Below are positions 1 through 9,087 of a stretch of 10,235 nucleotides of DNA, one piece after another. The position numbers and the translations under genes were made by a program. Where the stretch lies: assembly GCA_009885905.1 (NCBI GenBank), contig VFJU01000327.1:1-10235 (forward strand), read 5' to 3'. Within the stretch, counting starts at the first letter, position 1, and every line of letters begins with the position of its first letter. This stretch comes from Verrucomicrobiota bacterium (GTDB taxonomy: Bacteria > Verrucomicrobiota > Verrucomicrobiia > Verrucomicrobiales > Akkermansiaceae). The notes below the pieces were generated by a model. It saw only the letters and a program-made list of their open reading frames with translations. It made no database searches and was not told the DNA's origin.

Positions 1-665
1 ACGCCACCGAGTGGATTCGTGTGGGGCAACTGAGTAAGCCTATCAAATTTTTTCGCCGAGAGGGTGCTGACGAGGCGGTGATGATGGGTCAGATTTCTCC
101 GAAGAATCTGTTTGATTTGCGGCCAGATTTACGGGTGTTGATGGTGTTGGCTCGGGTCAAGGAGCGTAATGCGGAAACCTTGTTCGGTGCAGTCGCGGAG
201 GAATTGGCGAAAGACGGGATCACCTTGCTGCCTGCGACCACTTTTCTTGAAGACCATCTTCCCGGACCTGGTCACGTTTGTGGCCCCGCTTTCCGTAAGC
301 GCCAACTTTCGGACGCCGAGTTCGGCTTTCGGATCGCCAAGCAGACCAGCGCACTGGACATCGGTCAGAGTGTGGTCGTCCGCCACGGCACGGTACTCGC
401 TGCGGAGGCATTTGAAGGGACTAACGCTTGCATCCGGCGTGGCGGTGAACTTGGTAGGGGCAAGGATGTGCTACTCGTGAAAGTGTCCAAGCCTAACCAA
501 GATTTCCGGTTCGATGTGCCAGTCGTGGGTCCTCAGACGATTGAAACATGTGCAGATGCCGGAGTCGAGGGGATCGCGATCGAGGCAGGAAAAACTCTTC
601 TGCTAGAAAAAGACCGGGTGGCTGAATTGTGCGAACGACTCCACATCGGTATTCACGCAGTCTAA
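1..665 (+). CDS. lpxI: UDP-2,3-diacylglucosamine pyrophosphatase LpxI (5'-truncated)
   Basis: LpxI hydrolyses UDP-2,3-diacylglucosamine to lipid X and UMP in the cytoplasmic steps of lipid A synthesis. It replaces LpxH in many diderm lineages. The frame is open from position 3 with no stop, and the residues before the first GTG (ATEWIRVGQLSKPIKFF) match the family's conserved 'vGQl.k.ikfF' stretch. The gene therefore starts outside the window and the GTG at 21 is internal. About 220 residues are visible, against roughly 270-285 for the family, so mainly the N-terminal part is missing. The C-terminal catalytic domain is complete: DIGQSVVV, then VLAAEAFEGTNACIRRGG, then FDVPVVGPQTI with its conserved Asp, then GIAIEAGKTLLLEK. 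The other lpx genes that often flank it are not seen here; the downstream neighbour is convergent and unrelated. Family assignment is confident; the exact start cannot be known. Confidence 0.9.
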   Translation, partial: ATEWIRVGQLSKPIKFFRREGADEAVMMGQISPKNLFDLRPDLRVLMVLARVKERNAETLFGAVAEELAKDGITLLPATTFLEDHLPGPGHVCGPAFRKRQLSDAEFGFRIAKQTSALDIGQSVVVRHGTVLAAEAFEGTNACIRRGGELGRGKDVLLVKVSKPNQDFRFDVPVVGPQTIETCADAGVEGIAIEAGKTLLLEKDRVAELCERLHIGIHAV

Positions 666-684
666 TGCCAAGCGTTCACCACTG

Positions 685-1155
685 TTAGGGTAGTAAGTCG
701 GCGTAAGTTCCGGGGTCGCTCCCAGGAATTTCAATCGCGCCGCAGTTTTTGGCGTAAAATTCCTTAGGCCCCACGCCACCGATGATGGCGTATGCGTAGC
801 CGATGTCGCTCAGTGCCTCGAGCGATTTGAAGAGAAGTGCTTTTCCAACGCCCAGACCGCGTGCATTTTCCGAAACCCCAGTCGGGCCGAAAAAACCGCG
901 CTGGGTCGTGTCGTAACAGGCGAACCCGATGATCTGTTGTTCTTGCGTGGCGATGAAGCAAGCGATCGGTTGGCGGCTCATGGCGACCTCGACTTCGCTG
1001 ACCCATTTTTCGGAAAAGTGGGATTTCACGAATGCTGTGACGGTGTGTTTTTCGAACGCCCGAGCGCGGCGGAGAATGACTCCCTTGGCAGTGACGCCAG
1101 CGTAGAGCGCGGCGGAGTCGGGCAAGTCGTAAAGGCGCACCAGCATGTCGATCAT
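685..1155 (-). CDS. GNAT-family N-acetyltransferase, substrate unknown
   Basis: This is a compact single-domain GNAT protein of 156 residues that should transfer an acetyl group from acetyl-CoA to an amine. The acetyl-CoA pyrophosphate loop (motif A) is clear as VSENARGLGVGKALL near residues 94-108, on the R-G-x-G-x-G/A pattern. It follows a beta strand reading IACFIATQEQQIIGFACYD and the segment GFFGPTGV. The C-terminal part (GYAYAIIGGVGPKEFYAKNCGA) fits the motif B region, with the Tyr that often acts as general acid. Start choice: ATG at 1155 gives MIDMLVRLYDLP. A TTG at 1167 and an ATG at 1146 are also possible, and no ribosome-binding site decides between them. It converges on lpxI with a 19-bp gap and is divergent from mdh. 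Nothing in the sequence identifies the substrate. Confidence 0.8.
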   Translation of the reverse strand: MIDMLVRLYDLPDSAALYAGVTAKGVILRRARAFEKHTVTAFVKSHFSEKWVSEVEVAMSRQPIACFIATQEQQIIGFACYDTTQRGFFGPTGVSENARGLGVGKALLFKSLEALSDIGYAYAIIGGVGPKEFYAKNCGAIEIPGSDPGTYADLLP

Positions 1156-1258
1156 GGAGTGAGTCAATCGAATGGTGCACGGTGAGAAAAGCCTTCTTTG
1201 TTTGGTGTGCGAAATTCCACGGATTTATTGTGCATGGGGTAATCTGTTCGCTTGTCGG

Positions 1259-1286
1259 TTGACCTCGTGCGCTCCACACCTGTAGC
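1259..1286 (+). promoter_or_regulatory. Weak candidate promoter for mdh
   Basis: TTGACC at 1259-1264 resembles a -35 box. TGTAGC at 1281-1286, after a 16-bp spacer, is a poor -10 box with three matches to TATAAT. It lies about 30 bp before the mdh start in the spacer (1156-1316) shared with the divergent acetyltransferase gene. I saw no better candidate in this spacer and no convincing promoter for the minus-strand gene. Confidence 0.25.
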
Positions 1287-1316
1287 TTGCCTCCGCTTCT
1301 CACAATTTTTCCAATC

Positions 1317-2309
1317 ATGAAAACTCCCATCACAGTCTCCATCACCGGTGCCGCTGGCCAGATTGGCTACGCTCTTCTTTTTCGCATCGCATCCGGCTTT
1401 GTCTTTGGCTCGGATCAACCGGTTAATCTCCGGCTCATCGAAATTGAACCAGGCCTGCCTGCTCTCGCTGGTGTCATCATGGAACTCGACGATTGCGCAT
1501 TTCCATTGCTCAACGATGTCGTTGGCACTGCGGATTTGGACGTCGGATTTAAGGATGCGAATTGGTGCCTGCTCGTGGGCTCGGTGCCGCGTAAAGCGGG
1601 GATGGAACGTGCCGACTTGTTAGGCATCAATGGTAAAATCTTCACGAGTCAAGGTCAGGCAATCGCTCGGAATGCTGCCAGTGATGTCCGTGTGCTGGTG
1701 GTAGGAAATCCTTGTAACACCAACTCGTTGATCGCAATGAGAAACGCAAGCGGTGTACCGTCTAATCGTTTTTTTGCGATGACTCGGCTCGATGAAAATC
1801 GTGCGAAAAGCCAACTCGCAAAGAAGGCCGGCGTTCATCAATCGAAGGTGACTAACCTGTGCATCTGGGGGAACCACTCCGCCACTCAATATCCAGATTT
1901 CACCCATGCGAAAATCGACGGGCGGCCTGTCACCGAAGTCATTACCGACAGCGAGTGGCTGAAGACGGATTTCATCAGCACCGTGCAACAACGCGGAGCC
2001 GCCGTGATTAAAGCACGCGGACTCTCCTCTGCTGCGTCTGCGGCAAATGCAGCGATGGATACGGTGCGCAGCATCATCACTCCGACCCCGGTTGGTGATT
2101 GGTACTCGGTTGCGATTTGTTCGGACGGTTCCTACGGCATCGAAAAAGGTCTCATGGCATCCATGCCGATTCGTACACTCAGCGATGGAACGTGGGAAGT
2201 TGTCCAAGGTCTAACGATCGATGCATTCAGTCAGGAAAAAATCGACGCCACCATCAACGAGCTCATAGAAGAGCGAGAGGCGGTGAAGGGGTTGATCCCG
2301 CAAGATTGA
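1317..2309 (+). CDS. mdh: NAD-dependent malate dehydrogenase
   Basis: This enzyme interconverts malate and oxaloacetate with NAD in the TCA cycle (cytoplasm). The 330-residue length and motifs match the longer MDH group related to Thermus and eukaryotic cytosolic MDH, not the short E. coli type. The dinucleotide-binding loop is GAAGQIG at residues 11-17. The substrate loop PRKAGMER (91-98) carries the two arginines that bind the dicarboxylate. [10 protein letters not shown] (129-138) supplies the conserved Asn. The catalytic pair is Asp159 in TRLDENR and His187 in [13 protein letters not shown]. The start is the ATG at 1317 ([15 protein letters not shown]). An in-frame TTG at 1287 would add ten residues that are not part of the fold. 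No Shine-Dalgarno sequence precedes the ATG. The gene ends 15 bp from the convergent lipoprotein gene, and I see no hairpin terminator between them. Confidence 0.95.
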   Translation: MKTPITVSITGAAGQIGYALLFRIASGFVFGSDQPVNLRLIEIEPGLPALAGVIMELDDCAFPLLNDVVGTADLDVGFKDANWCLLVGSVPRKAGMERADLLGINGKIFTSQGQAIARNAASDVRVLVVGNPCNTNSLIAMRNASGVPSNRFFAMTRLDENRAKSQLAKKAGVHQSKVTNLCIWGNHSATQYPDFTHAKIDGRPVTEVITDSEWLKTDFISTVQQRGAAVIKARGLSSAASAANAAMDTVRSIITPTPVGDWYSVAICSDGSYGIEKGLMASMPIRTLSDGTWEVVQGLTIDAFSQEKIDATINELIEEREAVKGLIPQD

Positions 2310-2324
2310 TATTTGCGAGCAGCG

Positions 2325-3173
2325 TCATTTATACACGAGGACCATGAAATTTCTAACGGGTCTGTTCCATGCAGGGCGTTGGATGACAGGTCCTCCCGTA
2401 ATGCTGCTAGAGATCCAGAGATCCGACGATCTTCCGCCGTCCAGATTGATCGCCCGTTCGACTGGCCAGCCAGCGGGTTGACCGGTGGCGAGCGACTGAG
2501 CGAGATTTGCTAAGCTGCAAGGAGAACTGAGACCGAGCCACCAGCGAGTTCCTCCATCCCAGAGGATCACGGTGCGCGCGCTGATTTTGGACGCCTCTAG
2601 GCCATGAATCGCGCGTTGATCTTCGACCAACATTGGTCCTGCCTGGATGAGTTGGAGCATGGTTGTGGCAGCGACCCGTCCGAGTTTTTCCCGCCGGGTG
2701 ATGGTGCCTGCGCCTCGGTGATTTTCATACCAGACGCCACTGCCCAGTGACGAGGTGGAGTTCCATGACCCAGAGATTTTTCCAGAGCTAACCACCAAAC
2801 CTAACGGATCGCCTTCTGGGGTGAAAAATCCACCATTGATCGCAGCGATTCCACCGATCGATTTGCCAGCTTCGGCGGCATCGCTGTAACGCGAGTTGGG
2901 ACCATCGTTTTGATCCAAGACCACCAGCCGCGAGTTGCGCCTGTCGAAGGAAACTCCGGTAAAAGTGATGCCAGAAATTTCTCTAACCGTAATCTTTGGG
3001 GGAATTTGTGCTAGCTCCGGACTTGGAGTGGGTACTGGAGGTAGGTCGATACTCTGCGTGGGTGATTTCACGGGCCTCACCACGGAGGCACGTGGCGGTG
3101 GAGTTGGCGCACAACTCGCAAATAATAATGCGACCACGGCAATTCCTAAATAGCGCATCCGATCAAATTGCAT
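2325..3173 (-). CDS. Lipoprotein with phosphodiester glycosidase (NAGPA/DUF2233) domain
   Basis: The N-terminus is a lipoprotein signal: a short basic start, a hydrophobic core (YLGIAVVALL), then the lipobox FASC with acylated Cys21. A Pro-rich linker runs to about residue 60. From about 65 to the end lies a domain of the family that includes mammalian NAGPA (the uncovering enzyme) and bacterial DUF2233 proteins. Its hallmarks are AAINGGFF (110-117), LIQAGPMLV (175-183), SART (198-201) and NLDGGRSSDLW (243-253). Family members cleave phosphodiester-linked sugars or have roles in cell-surface glycans; the substrate here is unknown. The ATG at 3173 overlaps the upstream regulator gene by 11 bp. 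A second ATG at 3158 would start 4 bp after that gene's stop and also gives a good signal peptide, so the start is uncertain by five codons. The overlap suggests co-transcription with the regulator. Confidence 0.85.
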   Translation of the reverse strand: MQFDRMRYLGIAVVALLFASCAPTPPPRASVVRPVKSPTQSIDLPPVPTPSPELAQIPPKITVREISGITFTGVSFDRRNSRLVVLDQNDGPNSRYSDAAEAGKSIGGIAAINGGFFTPEGDPLGLVVSSGKISGSWNSTSSLGSGVWYENHRGAGTITRREKLGRVAATTMLQLIQAGPMLVEDQRAIHGLEASKISARTVILWDGGTRWWLGLSSPCSLANLAQSLATGQPAGWPVERAINLDGGRSSDLWISSSITGGPVIQRPAWNRPVRNFMVLVYK

Positions 3174-4122
3174 GACCCGCCGGCGTTGGCAAAGACTCGG
3201 ACGATTCAGGGCGAATACCGATTCCGAGCAATGTCTGAAACTTGGGCGCCTCGGTTTCTCGATCCGCAACGATGACTTCGATTTGGGTGAATCCAGATTT
3301 TTCTAACATCCCCACCAGATCGCTCTCCGAGAATCCTAGCCAGAGGTCGCCATACATCTCGCGGGCCTCCTCGAACTGGTGCTGGAGGAGATCCAGAATG
3401 ATCAACCGCCCGCCGGGTTTCAAAATACGAAACGCGGAATCCAACGCCCGCTGCGGTCGTACCGCGTGATGGAGTGCTTGGCTGAGGATGGCGAGGTCTA
3501 GAGTGGCGGGGTCGATGGGTGGGTCCTCGATGTCGCCGATTCGGTATTCTAAATGGTTTAGGCCATTTTGTTTGGCGAGATTTTGCCCGAACTCGACCAT
3601 CTTCGGTGACAAGTCGACGGCGATGACATGCTCGGCGCGTTGGGCGAGCAGTTGCGCCAAGGTTCCTTCGCCTGCGCCGAGGTCCGCGACCACTCGGTAA
3701 TTCATCGCCTTGATGAGCGCCTCAGCGAGTGCTTTCCATGACCGACCGGGCACGTAATCTTTTCCAAAGCGACCCGCGAGTTCGTCGAAATACGCTCGAG
3801 CGACATCCTTTTTTTTCCGCAGCAGATGCTTGAATGCGGTGGCGTCCGTAGCGACCTCTGGCACCTCCGCTGCGGCCAAACGAGCCACCTCCATCAGGTC
3901 TGGCGGGGCGCTGCATCGGTAATTGTTGTTTTTTCCACTGCGCTCATCGCTCACCAAGCCCTCCATCTTCAGTTGCGAGAGCTGCGTTGAGATCCGGCTT
4001 TGGCCCATTCCTAGCAATTCTTGCAACTCCGCAACCGATAGAGCCTCCTGCTCAACCAGCATTAAAATCCGCAACCGGGTGGGGTCGGAGAGAAGCTTGA
4101 GTGATTTCAGCATTGACGACAT
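3163..4122 (-). CDS. ArsR-family regulator fused to SAM-dependent methyltransferase, SahR-like
   Basis: This 319-residue protein has two domains. Residues 1-75 form an ArsR-type winged helix: SDPTRLRIL at 12-20, and the recognition region from SVAELQELLG to SRISTQLSQLKMEGLV at 29-57. It lacks the metal-sensing Cys motif of ArsR/SmtB proteins; the only Cys in this region is Cys70, so metal sensing is unlikely. Residues about 105-300 form a class I methyltransferase fold: motif I VVADLGAGEG (144-153), the acidic end of strand 2 in VIAVDLSP (166-173), LAILSQALHH (210-219) and LKPGGRLIILDLL (234-246). It is divergent from metK-ahcY. ArsR-type SahR regulators of the methionine cycle are known and respond to S-adenosylhomocysteine. 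By context and architecture I infer that role here, with the methyltransferase domain as a possible SAM/SAH-binding sensor. Active catalysis is not excluded. The ATG at 4113 is an alternative start. Confidence 0.85.
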   Translation of the reverse strand: MSSMLKSLKLLSDPTRLRILMLVEQEALSVAELQELLGMGQSRISTQLSQLKMEGLVSDERSGKNNNYRCSAPPDLMEVARLAAAEVPEVATDATAFKHLLRKKKDVARAYFDELAGRFGKDYVPGRSWKALAEALIKAMNYRVVADLGAGEGTLAQLLAQRAEHVIAVDLSPKMVEFGQNLAKQNGLNHLEYRIGDIEDPPIDPATLDLAILSQALHHAVRPQRALDSAFRILKPGGRLIILDLLQHQFEEAREMYGDLWLGFSESDLVGMLEKSGFTQIEVIVADRETEAPKFQTLLGIGIRPESSESLPTPAGHAI

Positions 4123-4128
4123 GAAAAA

Positions 4129-4139
4129 GATGTTACATC
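4129..4139. promoter_or_regulatory. Perfect 11-bp palindrome, candidate operator
   Basis: GATGTTACATC consists of two 5-bp arms around one central base. It lies 6 bp upstream of the regulator start and 39 bp upstream of the metK start, where an autoregulatory site could act on both genes. TGTTACATC within it also resembles an extended -10 element reading toward metK. Function is inferred from position and symmetry only. Confidence 0.35.
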
Positions 4140-4151
4140 AACGCATCACGA

Positions 4152-4172
4152 TTTGACGATACGAAAATCAAA
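4152..4172. promoter_or_regulatory. Inverted repeat TTTGA-N11-TCAAA, candidate operator
   Basis: The arms TTTGA (4152-4156) and TCAAA (4168-4172) are perfect inverted copies separated by 11 bp, close to one helical turn. A second overlapping pair, GATTT (4150-4154) and AAATC (4165-4169), shares the region. It ends 6 bp before the metK ATG. A-T-rich inverted pairs of this kind are common among ArsR-family sites. It is short enough to arise by chance, so confidence is low. Confidence 0.3.
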
Positions 4173-4178
4173 AAGCAA

Positions 4179-5378
4179 ATGAGTACCTACATATTTTCCT
4201 CAGAATCAGTTGGCGAAGGCCACCCAGATAAAGTTGCCGACACCATTTCAGACGCAATTCTCGATGCGTGTCTCGCCATCGACCCGAAAAGCCGGGTTGC
4301 TTGCGAAACCTTCGTGAAAAGCAACGTGGTCGTGGTGGGTGGCGAAATCAGCATTCCGAAGATTGGCAAGCAAACGCCCATCGGGACCGTCATCAACATC
4401 GAGAAAGTCATCCGCGAGGCGATTCGTGGTATTGGATACACCAACGACGATGATGTCTTCCACGCCGACAAGATTTTCATCAACAACTACCTCACGCCGC
4501 AATCACCTGACATCGCTCAAGGTGTGGACGCCGCCGCTGCGGATGGAAAGAAGCACAAGGAGCAAGGTGCCGGTGACCAAGGTATCATGTTCGGCTACGC
4601 TTGCGACGAAACGCCCGAGTTGATGCCAGCGCCGATCATGTTTGCCCACCGTCTCGGACGTGAACTCACGCGCATCCGCAAGGCCGGTAAACTTGCCAAG
4701 TGGCTTCGCCCTGACGCGAAGTCCCAGGTCGCCGTCGAGTACATCAATGACAAACCGACCCGCATTGTGAACGTGGTGATTTCCACGCAACACTCCGCTG
4801 ACGTCGAGCATGCGGTGATCGAGAAATTTTGCATCGAGCAGGTGATCAAGAAAGTCCTGCCAAAAAACATGCTGACTAAGGACACCGAGTACCACATCAA
4901 TCCTACGGGAAGTTTCGTCATTGGCGGACCACAGGGAGATACTGGTCTAACAGGTCGCAAGATCATCGTCGATAGTTACGGCGGCATGGGTCGTCACGGT
5001 GGTGGCGCTTTTTCTGGCAAGGATCCGTCAAAGGTCGACCGTTCCGCTGCCTACATGGGTCGCTGGGTGGCAAAGAACGTTGTCGCTGCGGGTCTCGCTA
5101 CGCGCTGCGAAATTCAGTTCGCCTACGCCATCGGCCACCCAGAACCGCTTTCAATCCATGTCGATACCTTCGGCACTGGTTCGGTTAGCGATGAAAAAAT
5201 TCTCGCTGCAGTGAAGAAGACTTTCTCCTTCAAACCGGCGGATATCGTCAAGCAACTCAATCTTCTCCGCCCGATTTACTCGAAGTCCACCAACTACGGT
5301 CACTTCGGTAAAGACGACTCCGATCTCACTTGGGAAGCGACCGACAAGGTTGCGGCTCTCAAGAAGGCAATCGGCTGA
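4179..5378 (+). CDS. metK: S-adenosylmethionine synthase
   Basis: MetK joins methionine and ATP to form S-adenosylmethionine, releasing phosphate and pyrophosphate; it acts in the cytoplasm, usually as a tetramer. The 399-residue length is normal. Family signatures are intact: GEGHPDK (12-18) with the catalytic His, [12 protein letters not shown] (130-141), and the phosphate-binding loop GGGAFSGKD (274-282) followed by [10 protein letters not shown]. The conserved [21 protein letters not shown] segment is at 241-261. The start is the ATG at 4179 ([17 protein letters not shown]), which fits the family N-terminus. It has no Shine-Dalgarno sequence, only an A-rich leader. It is followed after 23 bp by ahcY, so the two are probably one operon. 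The 56 bp to the divergent regulator leaves little room for a riboswitch, which suggests protein-based control. Confidence 0.97.
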   Translation: MSTYIFSSESVGEGHPDKVADTISDAILDACLAIDPKSRVACETFVKSNVVVVGGEISIPKIGKQTPIGTVINIEKVIREAIRGIGYTNDDDVFHADKIFINNYLTPQSPDIAQGVDAAAADGKKHKEQGAGDQGIMFGYACDETPELMPAPIMFAHRLGRELTRIRKAGKLAKWLRPDAKSQVAVEYINDKPTRIVNVVISTQHSADVEHAVIEKFCIEQVIKKVLPKNMLTKDTEYHINPTGSFVIGGPQGDTGLTGRKIIVDSYGGMGRHGGGAFSGKDPSKVDRSAAYMGRWVAKNVVAAGLATRCEIQFAYAIGHPEPLSIHVDTFGTGSVSDEKILAAVKKTFSFKPADIVKQLNLLRPIYSKSTNYGHFGKDDSDLTWEATDKVAALKKAIG

Positions 5379-5401
5379 TTTTTCACCTAACAAATAACAT
5401 C

Positions 5402-6814
<1,413 letters not shown>

Positions 6815-6833
6815 GAAGCGTTTTCGGATTCTC

Positions 6834-6869
6834 AAGCAGCCAGTCGTGCAAGCGACTGGCTGTTTTTTT
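6834..6869 (+). terminator. Rho-independent terminator of metK-ahcY
   Basis: A perfect 10-bp stem is formed by CAGCCAGTCG (6837-6846) and CGACTGGCTG (6853-6862) around a 6-base loop, followed directly by seven T residues (6863-6869). It begins about 20 bp after the ahcY stop. On the other strand the stem is not followed by a T-run, so it should act mainly in the plus direction. The T-run ends 5 bp before the stop codon of the convergent protease gene. Confidence 0.93.
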
Positions 6870-6874
6870 AGGCA

Positions 6875-7432
6875 TTAGCCATGATCCTTGCGCGGTAAGT
6901 TGCGCGTGGAATTGACTAGCAGCCGCCGCTGGCCGAGCAAGTGTGAACCTTGAGGATCGATTAGAAAATAGCCTGCTAGAGCGCGACGACCCAGTAGCAT
7001 CGGGCAGAGCATTTCGGATCGGTCGGCCAGACTCACCAGAATTTTCCAACGAAACCCACCGGGGATTTCAGCAGTGGTTTCGATAAAAATCCGCTTCCTT
7101 GATTTTCCGCTAGAACTTCTGACATGCCCAAGCCGTACCACCAACGCCTCGCAGGCAACGCTCTCACCGTAATAATTGCTGGTGGTGAAGCGGACGCTTT
7201 TTCCGTCGCTTGATAATTCGACGTGTTCGGCGTGTATGCTTGAGCTGCGTGCGCCACTGTCGATTTTTGCATTCAAGAGTGAAACTCCCAAATCCGGCAA
7301 GGCAAGCCACTCGCGGCGACCGATCAAGATATGGGCATGAGAAGTACCCGAAATGGGTAAGCCTAACTCGCCAGCAAGTTCACTCGAGGTGGATGCGATC
7401 GCTTCGGGTGCAACTTTGAAAATTGGTTTCAC
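6875..7432 (-). CDS. Retropepsin-like / putative ATP-dependent zinc protease (PF05618 family)
   Basis: The protein has 185 residues. After an N-terminal extension of about 34 residues, it matches the PF05618 family (COG4067), annotated as 'ATP-dependent zinc protease' but with an aspartic, retropepsin-like active-site motif. The signature is IGRREWLALPDLG (37-49) followed by NAKIDSGARSSSIHA (54-68), in which Asp58 of the D-S/T-G-A motif is the expected catalytic residue. The family's C-terminal LLGRRAL follows at 146-152. No clear zinc-binding motif is seen. Relatives are often encoded beside RimK-type ATP-grasp ligases, but none is in this window. The GTG start overlaps the recN stop in the tetranucleotide GTGA, which fixes the start and suggests translational coupling. 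There is no signal peptide, so it is probably cytoplasmic. The substrate is unknown. Confidence 0.8.
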   Translation of the reverse strand: MKPIFKVAPEAIASTSSELAGELGLPISGTSHAHILIGRREWLALPDLGVSLLNAKIDSGARSSSIHAEHVELSSDGKSVRFTTSNYYGESVACEALVVRLGHVRSSSGKSRKRIFIETTAEIPGGFRWKILVSLADRSEMLCPMLLGRRALAGYFLIDPQGSHLLGQRRLLVNSTRNLPRKDHG

Positions 7433-9078
7433 GGGATGAGTAAGGATGCGGCCATCGCGCGGGCTTGTTCGCCTCCTCCACCTAACATACGGACTAGCTC
7501 CTGAATCCGAGTCTCGCCACTAACCGAGTGGAGTCTTGAACGAGTGCGACCGCCGCTGACTTCTTTTTCCACCACGAAGTGGTGAGTCGCGATGGCGGCC
7601 ACTTGTGGGAAGTGAGTGATGGCGACCACTTGATGGCGCATGCCGAGCGTTGCCATTTTTCGGCCCACGGCCTTGGCGACTTCGCCGCCGACGTTGGCAT
7701 CGATCTCGTCAAAAACCATCAATGGAGTGGCATCTTGATCGGCAAGGGCGGACTTCACGGCGAGCATCACGCGGCTGATTTCACCAGACGAAGCGATTTG
7801 TCGGAGAGGCAGTAATGGTTCGCCAGGATTGGGGCCGAATTGAAACTCGATGGACTCTAATCCTTGTGGGCTAGGTTCGGACAAGGATTTGAGCGGGGCT
7901 TCGAACGAGGATTGTTTGAAGCCTAAGTCTTTAAGTTGCGAGGAAATTTCTTTCGCCAGTTTCGGAGCGGCCTTGCGGCGAAGTGTTGTTAGATTTTTTC
8001 CTCCTGCGTCGAGTGTCGAGCGGCAGGTGGCAAGCTCACGTTCGAGTGTTTCTAGTTTTTCGCCGCGGTTCTCGATGGTATCCAAGCGAGTGGCGGCGGC
8101 GTCGCGGCGGGCTAACACATCGTTCAGAGATGGACCGTATTTTCGCTTGAGTGTCTCGATGGAGTTGACGCGTTCTTCGAGACTGGCGGCCTCTGCGGGA
8201 TTGATGTCCAGCTCGTCTGCGTAGTCGGTGAGGTTGCCCTCGAGGTCTTGCAGTTCAAGACAAGCCGTCTCGAGTGAGGCCGTGCGATCGATGATCGATG
8301 GGTCGAGTTTTTCCAAGTCCCTTACAATGCGCTGAACCTCGCTGAGACGTTCAAGGATTCCATCTTCACCACTCAGGGCTGCGGTGGCTGCGGCAGCAGC
8401 TTCGACCAGACGACTGGCGTTCGATGCACGCCGCCAACGGTCTTCCAAATCTTGTTCGTCCTCTGGCTTGATGTTAGCTCCGTCGATTTCTTGCAACTGA
8501 TAGCGCAGCAACTCGAGTTCTTGTTCACTGGCATTTTCGGCGTGGCGGATTTCTTCTAACTCTGCCGCTTTAGTCCGCCATGATCGATACGCTTCACGGT
8601 AGTTCGCAACCGTTGGTTCAGCACCTGCATAGGCATCTAACATCGAAAGTTGGCGCTCGGTGGAAAGCAGAGATTGGTGATCGTGCGGGCCGTGAAGATC
8701 CACCAAGTGCTCGCCGAGGCGCTTGAGTAAAACCAAAGTGACCGGCGAATCATTGATGAACTGCCGGTTCGCTGTCTGACCGATGACGCGGCGGATGATG
8801 AGTTGGGTATCGTCGCACCGAGACAGTCCGCCGTCTTCGAGGAGGGCATTGATTTCGGTGGGGTCCTTGAGTTCGAAAACGGCTTCGACCGAACAAGCGT
8901 CCTCGCCGGTCCGGATCAGTGATTTTTCGGCCCGCTCGCCGAGCACGAGCTTCAGAGCACCGACGATGACGGATTTTCCAGCACCCGTTTCCCCAGTGAC
9001 GCTGATGAGACCAGCGCCGAGTTCCCAGGCGAGTTCATCGACCAAGGCGAGATTGCGAATTTTTAGGAGAGTGAGCAT
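7429..9078 (-). CDS. recN: DNA repair protein RecN
   Basis: RecN is an SMC-like ATPase that acts early in double-strand break repair. The 549-residue length is typical. The N-terminal half-ATPase has LKIRNLALVDEL and the Walker A loop GETGAGKSV (29-37), with HGPHDHQSLL (129-138) after it; relatives usually read HGQHEHQ, so the Asp here is a conservative change. Residues about 155-375 are rich in Glu, Arg, Leu and Ala, as expected for the coiled coil. The C-terminal half-ATPase has the ABC signature SSGEISR (430-436), Walker B LMVFDEID (453-460) and the H-loop region ITHFPQVAA (487-495). The ATG at 9078 is chosen because the family starts at MLTLLKIRNLALV; an in-frame TTG at 9102 would overlap the likely promoter. 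A possible mutarotase-like gene lies 99 bp upstream, and a protease gene overlaps the 3' end by 4 bp. Confidence 0.96.
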   Translation of the reverse strand: MLTLLKIRNLALVDELAWELGAGLISVTGETGAGKSVIVGALKLVLGERAEKSLIRTGEDACSVEAVFELKDPTEINALLEDGGLSRCDDTQLIIRRVIGQTANRQFINDSPVTLVLLKRLGEHLVDLHGPHDHQSLLSTERQLSMLDAYAGAEPTVANYREAYRSWRTKAAELEEIRHAENASEQELELLRYQLQEIDGANIKPEDEQDLEDRWRRASNASRLVEAAAAATAALSGEDGILERLSEVQRIVRDLEKLDPSIIDRTASLETACLELQDLEGNLTDYADELDINPAEAASLEERVNSIETLKRKYGPSLNDVLARRDAAATRLDTIENRGEKLETLERELATCRSTLDAGGKNLTTLRRKAAPKLAKEISSQLKDLGFKQSSFEAPLKSLSEPSPQGLESIEFQFGPNPGEPLLPLRQIASSGEISRVMLAVKSALADQDATPLMVFDEIDANVGGEVAKAVGRKMATLGMRHQVVAITHFPQVAAIATHHFVVEKEVSGGRTRSRLHSVSGETRIQELVRMLGGGGEQARAMAASLLIP

Positions 9079-9087
9079 GCGCGGTCT

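Noticed and set aside
764..1345. Open frame of 193 codons on the minus strand overlapping the acetyltransferase gene and the mdh start
   Set aside because: It uses another frame of the acetyltransferase gene, which has clear GNAT motifs, and it runs through the intergenic region. Its translation is Arg/His-rich with no domain.
1620..2207. Open frame of 195 codons on the minus strand inside mdh
   Set aside because: It lies wholly antisense to a well-conserved enzyme gene, has no recognisable domain and has low-complexity Arg/His-rich composition typical of shadow frames.
3163..4122. Metal-responsive ArsR/SmtB repressor
   Set aside because: The Cys-x-Cys type metal site in the recognition-helix region is absent, there are no arsenic or metal resistance genes nearby, and a methyltransferase domain is fused.
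4123..4178. SAM or SAH riboswitch upstream of metK
   Set aside because: The spacer is only 56 bp and I could not find the stems of a known SAM or SAH class. A divergent regulator gene offers a simpler explanation.
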